Source: Ferrigenium straubiae
GTDB taxonomy: Bacteria > Pseudomonadota > Gammaproteobacteria > Burkholderiales > Gallionellaceae
Assembly (NCBI GenBank): GCA_019449655.1
Contig: JAHQXD010000001.1
Location: 62,001 to 126,000 of the forward strand
DNA: 64,000 bases
Direction of reading: 5' to 3'
Positions 35,141 through 43,135 of this stretch are shown here, piece by piece; position 1 is the stretch's first letter; every line of letters begins with the position of its first letter. Under the pieces are notes generated by a model. It ran no database searches and was not told where the DNA came from. It was given only the letters and a program-made list of their open reading frames with translations. The position numbers and the translations under genes were made by a program.

Positions 35141-35169
35141 TTGCCGAGACCTGTTCCGGGTGCTATTCT
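35141..35169 (+). promoter_or_regulatory. Candidate sigma-70 promoter of the toxin-antitoxin pair
   Basis: TTGCCG, 17-nt spacer, TATTCT, 28 nt before the antitoxin start codon. Spacing is ideal and four to five of six bases match in each box. Confidence 0.55.
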
Positions 35170-35197
35170 TGGCTCCGTTAAATGGAGGGAGAACCAA

Positions 35198-35452
35198 ATG
35201 GCACATGTAATCCTTGCGGAAACGACGGCGAGTGTTTCCGAGTTGAAAAAGAACCCGATGGCGACGGTTGCGGCCGGGGAAGGCTTTCCGGTGGCGATTT
35301 TGAACCGCAATGAGCCGACTTTCTATTGCGTTCCTGCGAAAGCTTATGAGGCACTGATGGATAAGCTGGAAGACCTGGAGTTGAACGCAATTGCCGATGC
35401 GCGCTTGAAGGACGGCAAGCGTCCGGTGCGGGTCAAGCTCGATGAGCTATGA
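35198..35452 (+). CDS. Antitoxin of the Phd/YefM (StbD) family
   Basis: 84 residues from ATG 35198 with GGAGGGA upstream; an upstream in-frame start is rejected. 'TTASVSELKKNPMATVA', 'GFPVAILNRNEPTFYCVPA' and 'YEALMDKLEDLEL' match the StbD branch. It should bind DNA through the N-terminal domain, repress its own promoter and neutralise the toxin through its C-terminus. Its 3' end overlaps the toxin start by 11 nt. Confidence 0.9.
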   Translation: MAHVILAETTASVSELKKNPMATVAAGEGFPVAILNRNEPTFYCVPAKAYEALMDKLEDLELNAIADARLKDGKRPVRVKLDEL

Positions 35453-35723
35453 GCTGAGTTTTCATCCCGATGCGCTGCTGGAGTGGCGCAAGCTGGATAC
35501 GACAGTCCGCGAACAATTCAAGAAGAAACTGGCCGAGCGCTTGCAGCATCCGCGTGCTCCCTCGGCGAGGCTTGCAGGCCATAAAGACCGATATAAAATC
35601 AAACTGCGCAGCGTGGGATACCGGCTGGTGTATGAGGTGCGGGATACCGTGTTGCTGGTGATCGTGGTCGCGGTCGGCAAGCGGGAGCGCAATGCGGTTT
35701 ATCGCGCGGCTGCGAAACGTTAA
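35442..35723 (+). CDS. Toxin of the RelE/StbE family
   Basis: 93 residues. RelE fold motifs: 'LSFHPDALLEWRKLD', 'LAERLQHPRAPSARLAG', 'DRYKIKLRSVGYRLVYEV' and 'AVGKRERNAVYRAA', with the basic residues used for mRNA cleavage on the ribosome. It is coupled to the antitoxin by an 11-nt overlap. It is followed after 17 nt by fadA, which may be read from the same promoter. Confidence 0.9.
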   Translation: MSYELSFHPDALLEWRKLDTTVREQFKKKLAERLQHPRAPSARLAGHKDRYKIKLRSVGYRLVYEVRDTVLLVIVVAVGKRERNAVYRAAAKR

Positions 35724-35740
35724 TCGGTGGAGGAGACATC

Positions 35741-36937
35741 ATGACCAAACAAATCCAGGAAGCCTACATCGTTGCCGCGACGCGCACGCCGGTCGGCAAG
35801 GCGCCGCGCGGGATGTTCCGCAACACGCGGCCCGACGATCTGCTGGTGCATGCGCTGAAGGGCGTGCTGGCGCAGGCGCCTTCGCTCGATCCGGCTGTTA
35901 TTGGTGATGTCATCGTCGGCTGCGCGATGCCGGAGGCGGAGCAGGGCATGAACGTGGCGCGCATCGCGCTGCTGCTCGCGGGGCTGCCGAACGGCGTGCC
36001 GGGCATGACGGTGAACCGCTTCTGCTCTTCCGGCCTGCAGGCGGTGGCGCTCGCGGCGGATCGGATTCGTTTGGGCGAAGCCGACGTGATGATCGCGGGG
36101 GGCGCAGAGAGCATGAGCATGGTGCCGATGATGGGCAACAAGGTCGCGTTCAATCCGGCGATCTTCGCGGACGAACATGTCGGCATCGCCTACGGCATGG
36201 GGCTGACGGCGGAAAAGGTGGCCGCGCAATGGAAGGTGTCGCGCGAGGCGCAGGATGCGTTCGCCTGCGAGAGCCACCGGCGTGCGCTCGCGGGAATCGC
36301 GAACGGCGAGTTCGCGGACGAGATCGCGCCTTTCGAGATCGTCGAGCACCGGCCGGATTTGATCGAGCGCGAGGCGACGGAGCAGCGCCGCCTCGCGATG
36401 CACGACGAGGGGCCGCGCGCCGACACTTCGCTCGAGGCGCTCGCGAAACTCAGGCCAGTATTCGCGCAAAAGGGCTCGGTCACCGCGGGCAACAGCTCGC
36501 AGATGTCGGACGGCGCGGCGGCAGTGCTGCTGTGCTCCGAGGCCGCGTTGAAGCGCTTCAACCTTACGCCCATCGGCAAGTTTCTCGGCTTCAGCGTCGC
36601 GGGCGTGCCGCCGGAGATCATGGGCATCGGGCCGAAGGAGGCGATCCCGCGCGTCCTGCAGCAGACCGGCCTGAAGCTTTCCGACCTGGGCTGGATCGAG
36701 CTCAACGAGGCCTTCGCCGCGCAGTCGCTCGCGGTGATCGGCGATGTCGGCCTCGACCCGGCTATCGTCAACCCGCTCGGCGGCGCGATCGCACTCGGCC
36801 ATCCTTTGGGTGCGACCGGTGCGATCCGCACCGCGACGCTGCTGCACGGCCTGCGCCGCCGCAAGCAGAAGTACGGCATGGTGACGATGTGCATCGGCAC
36901 CGGCATGGGCGCGGCGGGTATTTTCGAGGCGCTTTAG
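35741..36937 (+). CDS. fadA: Acetyl-CoA C-acyltransferase (3-ketoacyl-CoA thiolase)
   Basis: 398 residues; GGAGGAG 7 nt before ATG. Active-site Cys in 'VNRFCSSGLQAV' (near residue 92), His in 'GGAIALGHPLGATGA' and the second Cys in 'MCIGTGMGAAG'. It carries out the thiolytic last step of beta-oxidation and is expected to work with the fadB-type protein, from which it is separated by the NYN gene and the toxin-antitoxin pair. Confidence 0.95.
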   Translation: MTKQIQEAYIVAATRTPVGKAPRGMFRNTRPDDLLVHALKGVLAQAPSLDPAVIGDVIVGCAMPEAEQGMNVARIALLLAGLPNGVPGMTVNRFCSSGLQAVALAADRIRLGEADVMIAGGAESMSMVPMMGNKVAFNPAIFADEHVGIAYGMGLTAEKVAAQWKVSREAQDAFACESHRRALAGIANGEFADEIAPFEIVEHRPDLIEREATEQRRLAMHDEGPRADTSLEALAKLRPVFAQKGSVTAGNSSQMSDGAAAVLLCSEAALKRFNLTPIGKFLGFSVAGVPPEIMGIGPKEAIPRVLQQTGLKLSDLGWIELNEAFAAQSLAVIGDVGLDPAIVNPLGGAIALGHPLGATGAIRTATLLHGLRRRKQKYGMVTMCIGTGMGAAGIFEAL

Positions 36938-36968
36938 CATTCCTGTAATGATTCAAGGAAAAATCCTG

Positions 36969-37535
36969 ATGCGAAAATTATGGCTGGGCATGTTGTTGCT
37001 CTGCCTGTGCGCGTACGCGCGAGCCGCCGAGGTGGACGGCGTGAAACTGCCGGACAGCGTGCATCTCGGCAGCCGCGATCTGCAACTTAATGGTGCCGGG
37101 GTGCGCAGCAGGTTCTTTCTCGACCTGTACATCGCGGCGCTTTACCTGCCGGGGAAAAGCGTCAGTTGGGCGGCGGTGCAGGCTGACGGCGGCGAAAAGC
37201 GCATGGCGCTGCACCTTTTGATCGGCATCAGCGCCGATCACCTGTTCAGCGCGCTGAACAATGCCATTGCTGCCAATCACACCCCCGCTGAATTGAGCGC
37301 ATTGGAGAGGCCGCTCAAGGAATTCGCGGCGATCTTTCGCGCGATCGATGAAATCGAGAAAGGCGATGTCGTGACGCTGGACTATCTGCCGGGCAGCGGC
37401 ACGCAGGTCAGCGTGAACGGCGTCCCGAAGGGTATAGTCGGCGGTGCGCAGTTCTACGGCGCGTTGCTGAAAGTCTGGCTCGGCGACAAGCCGGCACAGG
37501 CCGACCTCAAGCAGAAACTGTTGGGTGGACGATGA
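36969..37535 (+). CDS. Exported chalcone-isomerase-like (CHI fold) protein
   Basis: 188 residues from ATG 36969, chosen for AAGGA 9 nt upstream; ATG 36948 is in frame but lacks one. Signal peptide ends 'YARAAE'. 'VRSRFFLDLYIAALYLP' and 'DYLPGSGTQVSVNGVPKG' match the bacterial CHI-like family, which shows no isomerase activity in most members and may bind fatty acids. Its position after fadA fits a lipid-binding role. The stop overlaps the next start (ATGA). Confidence 0.85.
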   Translation: MRKLWLGMLLLCLCAYARAAEVDGVKLPDSVHLGSRDLQLNGAGVRSRFFLDLYIAALYLPGKSVSWAAVQADGGEKRMALHLLIGISADHLFSALNNAIAANHTPAELSALERPLKEFAAIFRAIDEIEKGDVVTLDYLPGSGTQVSVNGVPKGIVGGAQFYGALLKVWLGDKPAQADLKQKLLGGR

Positions 37536-38815
37536 GCGAGGCGGAACGGCTTAACGCGGATTGTCATGCTGCCACGCTGGACCGAGCCGCGCTACGGCGC
37601 GCGATGCAGGGCGAAGGCGAGGCGTGGTATGACCTGGTGACGGAGCGCTGCCCGCACCTGTTCGCCGATGTGGCGGTGTTCGTCACGGCTGCGCAGATGC
37701 GGCAGATGCGCGCAGTGATCGAGGCGGTGGAGCGGGTGGTGAGGCTGCCGGGGTGGGAGCAAAGCTCCGCGCCGGATTCTGCACTTGGCGTGTTCTACGG
37801 CTACGACTTCCACCTCAACAGCGACGGCGCGCATCTCATCGAGATCAACAGCAACGCGGGCGGCGGGCTCCTGAATGCGCTGCTGCTCGACAGCCAGCGC
37901 GAGGCAATACTTCCCGTTCATGCTGATGCTTCGCCAGACTCAGCACAGGGTACGCCAAGCGTATCGAAGCATGAGAGTTCACCCTTCGATATCTCAGGGC
38001 AAACGGATGTTTCTCTGAATGATGTGTTCCTCGCGATGTTCCGCAACGAGTGGCGGCTGGCGCGCAGCGGTGTGCCGCTGCAGGCTGTCGCCATCGTGGA
38101 CGAGCAGCCGGAGGCGCAGTACCTGTATCCCGAATTCCTGCTCGCGCAGAAGATGTTCGGGCGCGCCGGGATCATGGCCTGCATCGCCGACCCGTCCGCG
38201 CTGCAACTGCGCGGGAATGAACTCTATCTTGGCGAGCAGAAGATCGACCTGGTGTACAACCGCCTGACGGATTTTTCCCTGCAGAAATATCCCGCGCTGC
38301 GGCAGGCGTATCTGGAGGGTGGCGCAGTCGTGACGCCCGGCCCCGCGCACTATGCGCGCTACGCCGACAAGCGCAAGCTGGCGCGGCTGACCGGTGCGGA
38401 AGGCCTGCGCGCGCTCGGCGCGAGCGAGGCCGACATCGCCACGCTGCTGGCGGGCGTGCCGCAGACCCGGCTGGTGCAGGCGGCGGACCATGACCGTTGG
38501 TGGCAGGAGCGCAAGCATTGGTTCTTCAAGCCCGCCGCGGGCTACGGCAGCAAGGGCAGCTACAGCGGCGCGAAGCTCACCAAGCGGGTGTTCGAGGAGA
38601 TCATGCGGGGCGGCTACGTCGCGCAGCGCATGGCAGCACCCGGCGAGCGCATGGTCTGCGTCGAGGGGGCGGAGCCGCAGCCGCTCAAGTGCGATGTGCG
38701 CTGCTACGTTTACGATAGGCGGGTGCAGCTCGTCGTGGCGCGCCTCTACCAGGGACAGACCACCAACTTCCGCACACCGGGCGGCGGCTTCGCAGTAGTG
38801 CGCGTGGTGGAGTAG
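37532..38815 (+). CDS. Uncharacterised ATP-grasp-like protein
   Basis: 427 residues, coupled to the CHI-like gene by ATGA. Features of ATP-grasp ligases: 'HLIEINSNAGGGLLNALLL', 'KHWFFKPAAGYGSKGSYSG' (nucleotide lysine and glycine-rich loop), 'YVAQRMAAPGE' and 'KCDVRCYVYD'. It resembles glutathione-synthetase-like folds, but I do not recognise the substrate. Residues about 132-158 (rich in Ser, Asp, Pro) are encoded by a degenerate copy of palindromic element C and interrupt the 'LLDSQREAILPVH' to 'LNDVFLAMFRNEW' region. Confidence 0.7.
   Translation: MSEAERLNADCHAATLDRAALRRAMQGEGEAWYDLVTERCPHLFADVAVFVTAAQMRQMRAVIEAVERVVRLPGWEQSSAPDSALGVFYGYDFHLNSDGAHLIEINSNAGGGLLNALLLDSQREAILPVHADASPDSAQGTPSVSKHESSPFDISGQTDVSLNDVFLAMFRNEWRLARSGVPLQAVAIVDEQPEAQYLYPEFLLAQKMFGRAGIMACIADPSALQLRGNELYLGEQKIDLVYNRLTDFSLQKYPALRQAYLEGGAVVTPGPAHYARYADKRKLARLTGAEGLRALGASEADIATLLAGVPQTRLVQAADHDRWWQERKHWFFKPAAGYGSKGSYSGAKLTKRVFEEIMRGGYVAQRMAAPGERMVCVEGAEPQPLKCDVRCYVYDRRVQLVVARLYQGQTTNFRTPGGGFAVVRVVE
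37927..38006. repeat. Degenerate palindromic element family C, copy 3, in frame inside the ATP-grasp gene
   Basis: The right part CCCTTCGATATCTCAGGGC plus AAACGG matches, with about four mismatches, the inverse of CCGTTCGCCCTGAGCCTGTCG in copy C2; the left part GCTTCGCCAGACTCAGCAC resembles GCTTCGACAGGCTCAGCCC. The reading frame stays open. Confidence 0.65.
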
Positions 38816-38884
38816 AATCTCCTCCCCCGCGGATTTTTAAAACGGCTTCTGGGGTTTGCAACATACCTCTTTGAAGGAGTAGTC

Positions 38885-39199
38885 ATGTTTCGCAACAAAC
38901 TGCTGTTGACTGGCGCATTCGCGCTTCTCCTGTCCGGCCTCTCGGCTACGGCGCTGGCGAGGGACGTGTCCACCGCGCAGACCGCGCTGCGGCTCGCGCA
39001 GGACGAGATGAAGGCCGCCGAGGCGGAGCGCGATGCGGATGCGAAGCGCCTCGCGGCGATCGAGAAGGAAGTGGCGCGGCTGAAGGGCCAACTGGAGGCG
39101 GAGCGCAAGAAGGCCACGCAGTCGGAAAAACGCTACCTCGAAAGCAGGAAGCAGCACGACAAGGCGCAAGCCGCGTTCGACAAGGCCTGGAAACAATAA
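38885..39199 (+). CDS. Small exported coiled-coil protein
   Basis: 104 residues; AAGGAGT 5 nt before ATG. A signal peptide ending 'ATALA' is followed by one continuous, highly charged helix with heptad-like spacing ('[20 protein letters not shown]', '[17 protein letters not shown]'). Probably periplasmic. No family recognised. Confidence 0.75.
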   Translation: MFRNKLLLTGAFALLLSGLSATALARDVSTAQTALRLAQDEMKAAEAERDADAKRLAAIEKEVARLKGQLEAERKKATQSEKRYLESRKQHDKAQAAFDKAWKQ

Positions 39200-39206
39200 G
39201 CGGAAC

Positions 39207-39590
39207 ATGGCGCTCTACGCATTTCTCTCGGTGGGGATCGGCGCGGCCGTCGGCGCATGGCTGCGCTGGGGCCTGGGGCTGTGGTTCAACCCGGCGCTGC
39301 CGGAGCTGCCGCTCGGCACACTCGCGGCCAACCTCATCGGCGGCTACCTGATCGGGCTCGCGATCGCCTTCTTCGTCCAGCACCCGACGCTGTCGCCGGA
39401 ATGGCGGCTGCTCGTCATCACCGGTTTCCTCGGCGGGCTGACCACTTTTTCCACCTTTTCGGCGGAGACCGTCACCCTGCTGCTGCGCGGGCAGTATGCG
39501 TGGGGCACGGCCATCATCGCGGCGCATCTCGGCGGTTCGCTGCTGATGACGGTGCTGGGTATACAGACTTTCAAGTGGCTTCAAAATTAG
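39207..39590 (+). CDS. crcB: Fluoride ion exporter CrcB (Fluc)
   Basis: 127 residues, four membrane helices, with the family signature '[16 protein letters not shown]' and conserved Asn in '[10 protein letters not shown]'. It works as a dual-topology dimer exporting fluoride. Only 7 nt separate it from the coiled-coil gene and no fluoride riboswitch can fit there. Followed by a DUF190 gene, a common partner. Confidence 0.95.
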   Translation: MALYAFLSVGIGAAVGAWLRWGLGLWFNPALPELPLGTLAANLIGGYLIGLAIAFFVQHPTLSPEWRLLVITGFLGGLTTFSTFSAETVTLLLRGQYAWGTAIIAAHLGGSLLMTVLGIQTFKWLQN

Positions 39591-39600
39591 GAGAACGACG

Positions 39601-39906
39601 ATGAATCAGCTTACTTTCTATGTCACCGAAAAACAGCTCCATTCCGGCGAGCCTCTCTATGAGTGGCTGCTGGAAGAGGCCAGGGAACTCGGCATCCTCG
39701 GCGGCTCGGCATTCCGCGCCATCGCCGGGTTCGGACGGCACGGCAGACTGCGCGAGGAGACTTTCTTCGAGCTGGCCGGGGAACTGGCGGTGCAGGTTGA
39801 GTTCATCGTGGACGACAAGCTCGCCGAACAGATGTTGCAGCGGGTGCACTCGCAGAGCCTCAACATCTTCTATGTGCGCAGCAAGGTCGAGTCCGGAATC
39901 GTTTAA
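39601..39906 (+). CDS. DUF190 family protein
   Basis: 101 residues, AGGAGA upstream, 10 nt after crcB. 'EPLYEWLLEEARELGILGGSAFRAIAGFGRHG' (seen as 'LGILGGSAFRAIAGFG') and 'EFIVDDKLAEQML' are typical of DUF190, a ferredoxin-like fold related to PII-type proteins. It is often found beside CrcB and probably modulates fluoride export; this is inference from context. Confidence 0.9.
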   Translation: MNQLTFYVTEKQLHSGEPLYEWLLEEARELGILGGSAFRAIAGFGRHGRLREETFFELAGELAVQVEFIVDDKLAEQMLQRVHSQSLNIFYVRSKVESGIV

Positions 39907-39977
39907 CGTCCGGTTGGCCATCGGCCTATCGGCCCTGTAGTGATTGCTTAACTGTGCCGCACGAATAGAGCATGAAG

Positions 39978-40043
39978 CCGTTCGTGTTGAGCTCGTCGAA
40001 ACATGAATGGCTGCATGGCCTTCGACAGGCTCAGGTCGAACGG
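39978..40043. repeat. Palindromic element family C, copy 1
   Basis: CCGTTCGTGTTGAGCTCGTCG ... CGACAGGCTCAGGTCGAACGG, flanked by a further outer pair CACGAATAG / CTATTCGTG. Confidence 0.85.
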
Positions 40044-40122
40044 AATGTAATTTCTATTCGTGCCGATCAATAATGCCGGCGTTGCCGCCGGTATCGATAA
40101 TCCGGTTTTCAGGGAGGCTGCG

Positions 40123-40887
40123 ATGCGCCTGACTGTGCTGGGCTGTTGTGGCGGGATCGGCGGGGTGCGGCGCACCGTCTCGCTGCTGCTCGACGACGAC
40201 ATCCTGATCGATGCGGGCAGCGGCGCGGGCGACCTCACGCTGGAGCGTATGGCGCTCCTCGAACATGTCTTCCTCACCCACGCGCACCTCGACCACAGCG
40301 GCTTCCTGCCGCTGCTCGCGGATGCCGCCGCCTTTCTGCGCCAGCGTCCGCTGAACGTCCATGCCCTGCCGCAGACCATTACCGCACTGAGGCAGCACAT
40401 GCTCAACGGCGAACTGTGGCCGGACTACACCGTCTTGCCGAGCGCGGACCATCCCTACATCCGCTTCTTTCCGCTGACGGTCGGCACCACGCTGCAGCTC
40501 GGCGGGCGGCGCATCACGACGCTGCCCGCGCGCCATGCGGTGCCGGCCGTGGGGTATTGCGTGGACAGCGGCGCCGCGAGCTTCGTCTACAGCGGCGACA
40601 CCACCGATTGCGAGGAATTCTGGGCGGCGCTGAACCGCATCGAAAACCTGCACTACCTGATGGTCGAAACGACCTTCCTCGATGCCATCCAAACCGCCGC
40701 CGCGAAGTCCGGGCACTTCACCGCCGGACTCCTCGCGCGCGGCCTAGCGCGCCTGCAGCGCCCGGTGCAACTGTTCATCTCTCACATGGAACCGGGTAGG
40801 GAAGAGAGCACCATGGCGGAAGTCATGGCCACCTGCGGCGCATTCCGGCCGCAGCAGTTGCAGCAGGGGCAAGAGTTCGTTTTTTGA
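40123..40887 (+). CDS. Metallo-beta-lactamase-fold hydrolase
   Basis: 254 residues from ATG 40123 (AGGGAGG upstream); an earlier in-frame ATG at 40060 overlaps the flank of element C1 and is rejected. Metal ligands: 'THAHLDHSG', His in 'LPARHAVPAVGY', Asp in 'VYSGDTTDCEE' and His in 'FISHMEPG'. The arrangement resembles class II cAMP phosphodiesterases and RNase Z-like hydrolases ('GAGDLTLERM', 'VETTFLD'). The substrate is unknown; cyclic nucleotide is one candidate. Confidence 0.82.
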   Translation: MRLTVLGCCGGIGGVRRTVSLLLDDDILIDAGSGAGDLTLERMALLEHVFLTHAHLDHSGFLPLLADAAAFLRQRPLNVHALPQTITALRQHMLNGELWPDYTVLPSADHPYIRFFPLTVGTTLQLGGRRITTLPARHAVPAVGYCVDSGAASFVYSGDTTDCEEFWAALNRIENLHYLMVETTFLDAIQTAAAKSGHFTAGLLARGLARLQRPVQLFISHMEPGREESTMAEVMATCGAFRPQQLQQGQEFVF

Positions 40888-40904
40888 TCTTGCAAAGGCT
40901 TTGA

Positions 40905-40988
40905 ACCACGAAGGACACGAAGAGCACGAAGAAGAACGAAAGTCACCGGGAAATGTTGCGCCGCAGGAATCTTCGTGACCTTCGTGGT
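40905..40988. repeat. Palindromic element family A, copy 2
   Basis: ACCACGAAGG ... CCTTCGTGGT, with internal CACGAAGAGCACGAAGAAG repeats, followed by GAAGTGCTTTTTT exactly as in copy 1. Confidence 0.88.
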
Positions 40989-41030
40989 GAAGTGCTTTTT
41001 TGATCGATTGTCTACAACAGGGAGGATGCC

Positions 41031-41828
41031 ATGAAGCAAATCATGATGCTGGTTTCGCTGTTTTGCCTGACCGTTGTTCCCGCGGCGCAGGCCGCGGTGC
41101 AGGGCAAGGAGGTGAGCTATCGCGCGGACGGCACGGTTCTCAAGGGCTATCTCGCCTGGGACGATGCCGTGAAGGGCAAGCGTCCCGCGGTGCTGGTGGT
41201 GCACGAGTGGTGGGGACACAACGCCTATGCGCGCAAGCGCGCTGACATGCTGGCCGGGCTGGGCTACACCGCGCTGGCGGTGGACATGTACGGCGGCGGC
41301 AAACAGGCCAACCATCCGGACGACGCGGGCAAGTTTGCGACGGAGGTGGCGAAGAACATGCCGCTCGCCAAGGCGCGCTTCGAAGCGGGCATGCGCTTGC
41401 TGCGCAAACAGAAAACCGTCGATCCCGAACGGATCGCGGCGATCGGCTACTGTTTCGGCGGCGGCGTGGTGCTCAATATGGCGCGTGCCGGGGTGAACCT
41501 GAGAGGCGTGGCGAGTTTCCACGGTTCGCTCGGCACCGACAGTCCCGCGCAGCCCGGCAAGGTCAGGGCGCGCATCATTTCCTTCACCGGCGAGGCCGAC
41601 CCGATGATCCCCGCGGATGCGGTCGCCGCCTTCAGGAAGGAGATGGAAAGCGCGGGGGCGGACTTCCGCGTGGTCACCTATCCCGGCGTAAAGCATAGTT
41701 TCACCAACCCCGATGCGGATGAACTGGGGCGGAAATTCAACCTGCCGCTGGCCTACGATGCCGCCGCCGACCGCGATTCATGGCGGCAAGCCACGTCATT
41801 CCTGCGTGAGACGTTCGGCATGCACTGA
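41031..41828 (+). CDS. Exported dienelactone hydrolase family protein
   Basis: 265 residues with a signal peptide ending 'AAQAA' and AGGGAGG upstream. Alpha/beta hydrolase with Cys nucleophile in 'AIGYCFGGGVV', Asp in 'GEADPMIP' and His in 'GVKHSFTNPDAD'; 'VHEWWGHNAYARKRADMLA' is typical of dienelactone hydrolases. It probably hydrolyses a lactone or ester in the periplasm; no aromatic-degradation genes are nearby, so the native substrate is unclear. Confidence 0.9.
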   Translation: MKQIMMLVSLFCLTVVPAAQAAVQGKEVSYRADGTVLKGYLAWDDAVKGKRPAVLVVHEWWGHNAYARKRADMLAGLGYTALAVDMYGGGKQANHPDDAGKFATEVAKNMPLAKARFEAGMRLLRKQKTVDPERIAAIGYCFGGGVVLNMARAGVNLRGVASFHGSLGTDSPAQPGKVRARIISFTGEADPMIPADAVAAFRKEMESAGADFRVVTYPGVKHSFTNPDADELGRKFNLPLAYDAAADRDSWRQATSFLRETFGMH

Positions 41829-41887
41829 TTCCGGAAAGTCCCATATAATTTCCAATCGGGCATATTCAAGGCGGGCCGGGATCGTTT

Positions 41888-43135
41888 ATGCAAAACCTGC
41901 TTAGCAAAAGATCCAAACTGCCGGCCATCATCCTGCTGGCCGCCGTCCTGCTGGCCGGCCTGCTGCTGTACGACCAGTACGGACGCGCCAAACCCCCCAT
42001 CAAGATCGGTGTGCCGCACTCGCTGACCGGCACCATGGCGGCGAGCGAAGCCCCCCTGGTTGACGCCATCCGGCTCGCCGTCGAAGAAGCCAACCAGACC
42101 GGTGGACTCAACGGACGGCCGGTCGAGATGATCGTCGCCGACTGCCGCTCGGACGATGCCTATTGCGCGGAGCAGGCCGAAAAACTCATCGCGCAGGACA
42201 AGGTGCAGGCCCTGTTCGGCTGCTGGACATCGAACTGCCGCAAGGCCGTCAAACCCGTCGTCGAAAAGCATCACCACCTCCTGTTCTACCCCCTGCAGTA
42301 CGAAGGTCTCGAACAATCCCCCGACATCGTCTACACCGGCGCCGTGCCTAACCAGCAAATCATCCCGATGGCGCTCTGGGCGCTGCGGCAATACGGCAAG
42401 CGCTACTACCTCATCGGCTCGGACTACGTCTTCCCGCGCACCGTCAACCGCATGGTCAAGGACGTCCTGCTCGCCCAAGGCGGACAACTGACGGGCGAAC
42501 GCTACCAACCGCTGGGTGCGAGCGACATGGCGGCCGCGGTGAACGAAATTGCCGCAAGGCGTCCCGACTTCATCCTCAACACCCTCAACGGCGACAGCAA
42601 CCGGTACTTCTTCCGCGCCCTCAAGGAGGCCGGCATCGACGCGGAAAAAATCCCCGTCTTCTCCACCAGCATCGCCGAAGTTGAACTCGCGGCGATGGAA
42701 CCCGGACTGATCGCGGGGCACTACGCCGCCTGGAACTACTTCCAGGGCGTGGACAGCGCAGAAAACAAGGCCTTCATCGCGCGCTTCAGGCAGCGTTTCG
42801 GCAAGGGGCGCGTGCTCGACGACCCGATGGAAGCCTCCTACATCGGCGCGATGCTGTGGGCGGACAGCGTGCGTAGCGCCGGCACGACGGACCTGGCTCC
42901 GGTGAAAAACGTCCTCGCGCAACAGAGCATGTCCGCCCCCGAAGGCATCGTCGCGGTGGACTTCAACACCGGGCACCTGTGGAAGACCGTGCGCATCGGC
43001 AAAGCGCGCCCGGATGGGCAATTCGACATCGTCTGGCAATCCGAAGACGCCGTGCACCCGGCGCCGTTCCCGTTCTACCGCAGCCGCCAGGAATGGCTCG
43101 CGGAACAGAAAAGCCTGATGGGAAGCGCGCCATGA
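41888..43135 (+). CDS. Membrane-anchored periplasmic binding protein of the urea/short-chain-amide type
   Basis: 415 residues. An N-terminal helix (about 12-30) lacks a lipobox Cys and a clear cleavage site, so it likely anchors the protein. The binding domain matches the UrtA/AmiC branch: 'IKIGVPHSLTGTMAASEAP', 'LAVEEANQTGGLNGRPVEMIVADC', 'VQALFGCWTSNCRKAVKPVVE', 'LLFYPLQYEGLEQSPDIVYTG', 'AWNYFQGVDS'. No permease or ATPase genes follow; instead a kinase gene overlaps by ATGA. It therefore probably works as the ligand sensor of that kinase. Confidence 0.85.
   Translation: MQNLLSKRSKLPAIILLAAVLLAGLLLYDQYGRAKPPIKIGVPHSLTGTMAASEAPLVDAIRLAVEEANQTGGLNGRPVEMIVADCRSDDAYCAEQAEKLIAQDKVQALFGCWTSNCRKAVKPVVEKHHHLLFYPLQYEGLEQSPDIVYTGAVPNQQIIPMALWALRQYGKRYYLIGSDYVFPRTVNRMVKDVLLAQGGQLTGERYQPLGASDMAAAVNEIAARRPDFILNTLNGDSNRYFFRALKEAGIDAEKIPVFSTSIAEVELAAMEPGLIAGHYAAWNYFQGVDSAENKAFIARFRQRFGKGRVLDDPMEASYIGAMLWADSVRSAGTTDLAPVKNVLAQQSMSAPEGIVAVDFNTGHLWKTVRIGKARPDGQFDIVWQSEDAVHPAPFPFYRSRQEWLAEQKSLMGSAP

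Noticed and set aside
39191-39206. Fluoride riboswitch before crcB
   Set aside because: Only 7 nt separate crcB from the preceding gene; there is no room for the riboswitch.
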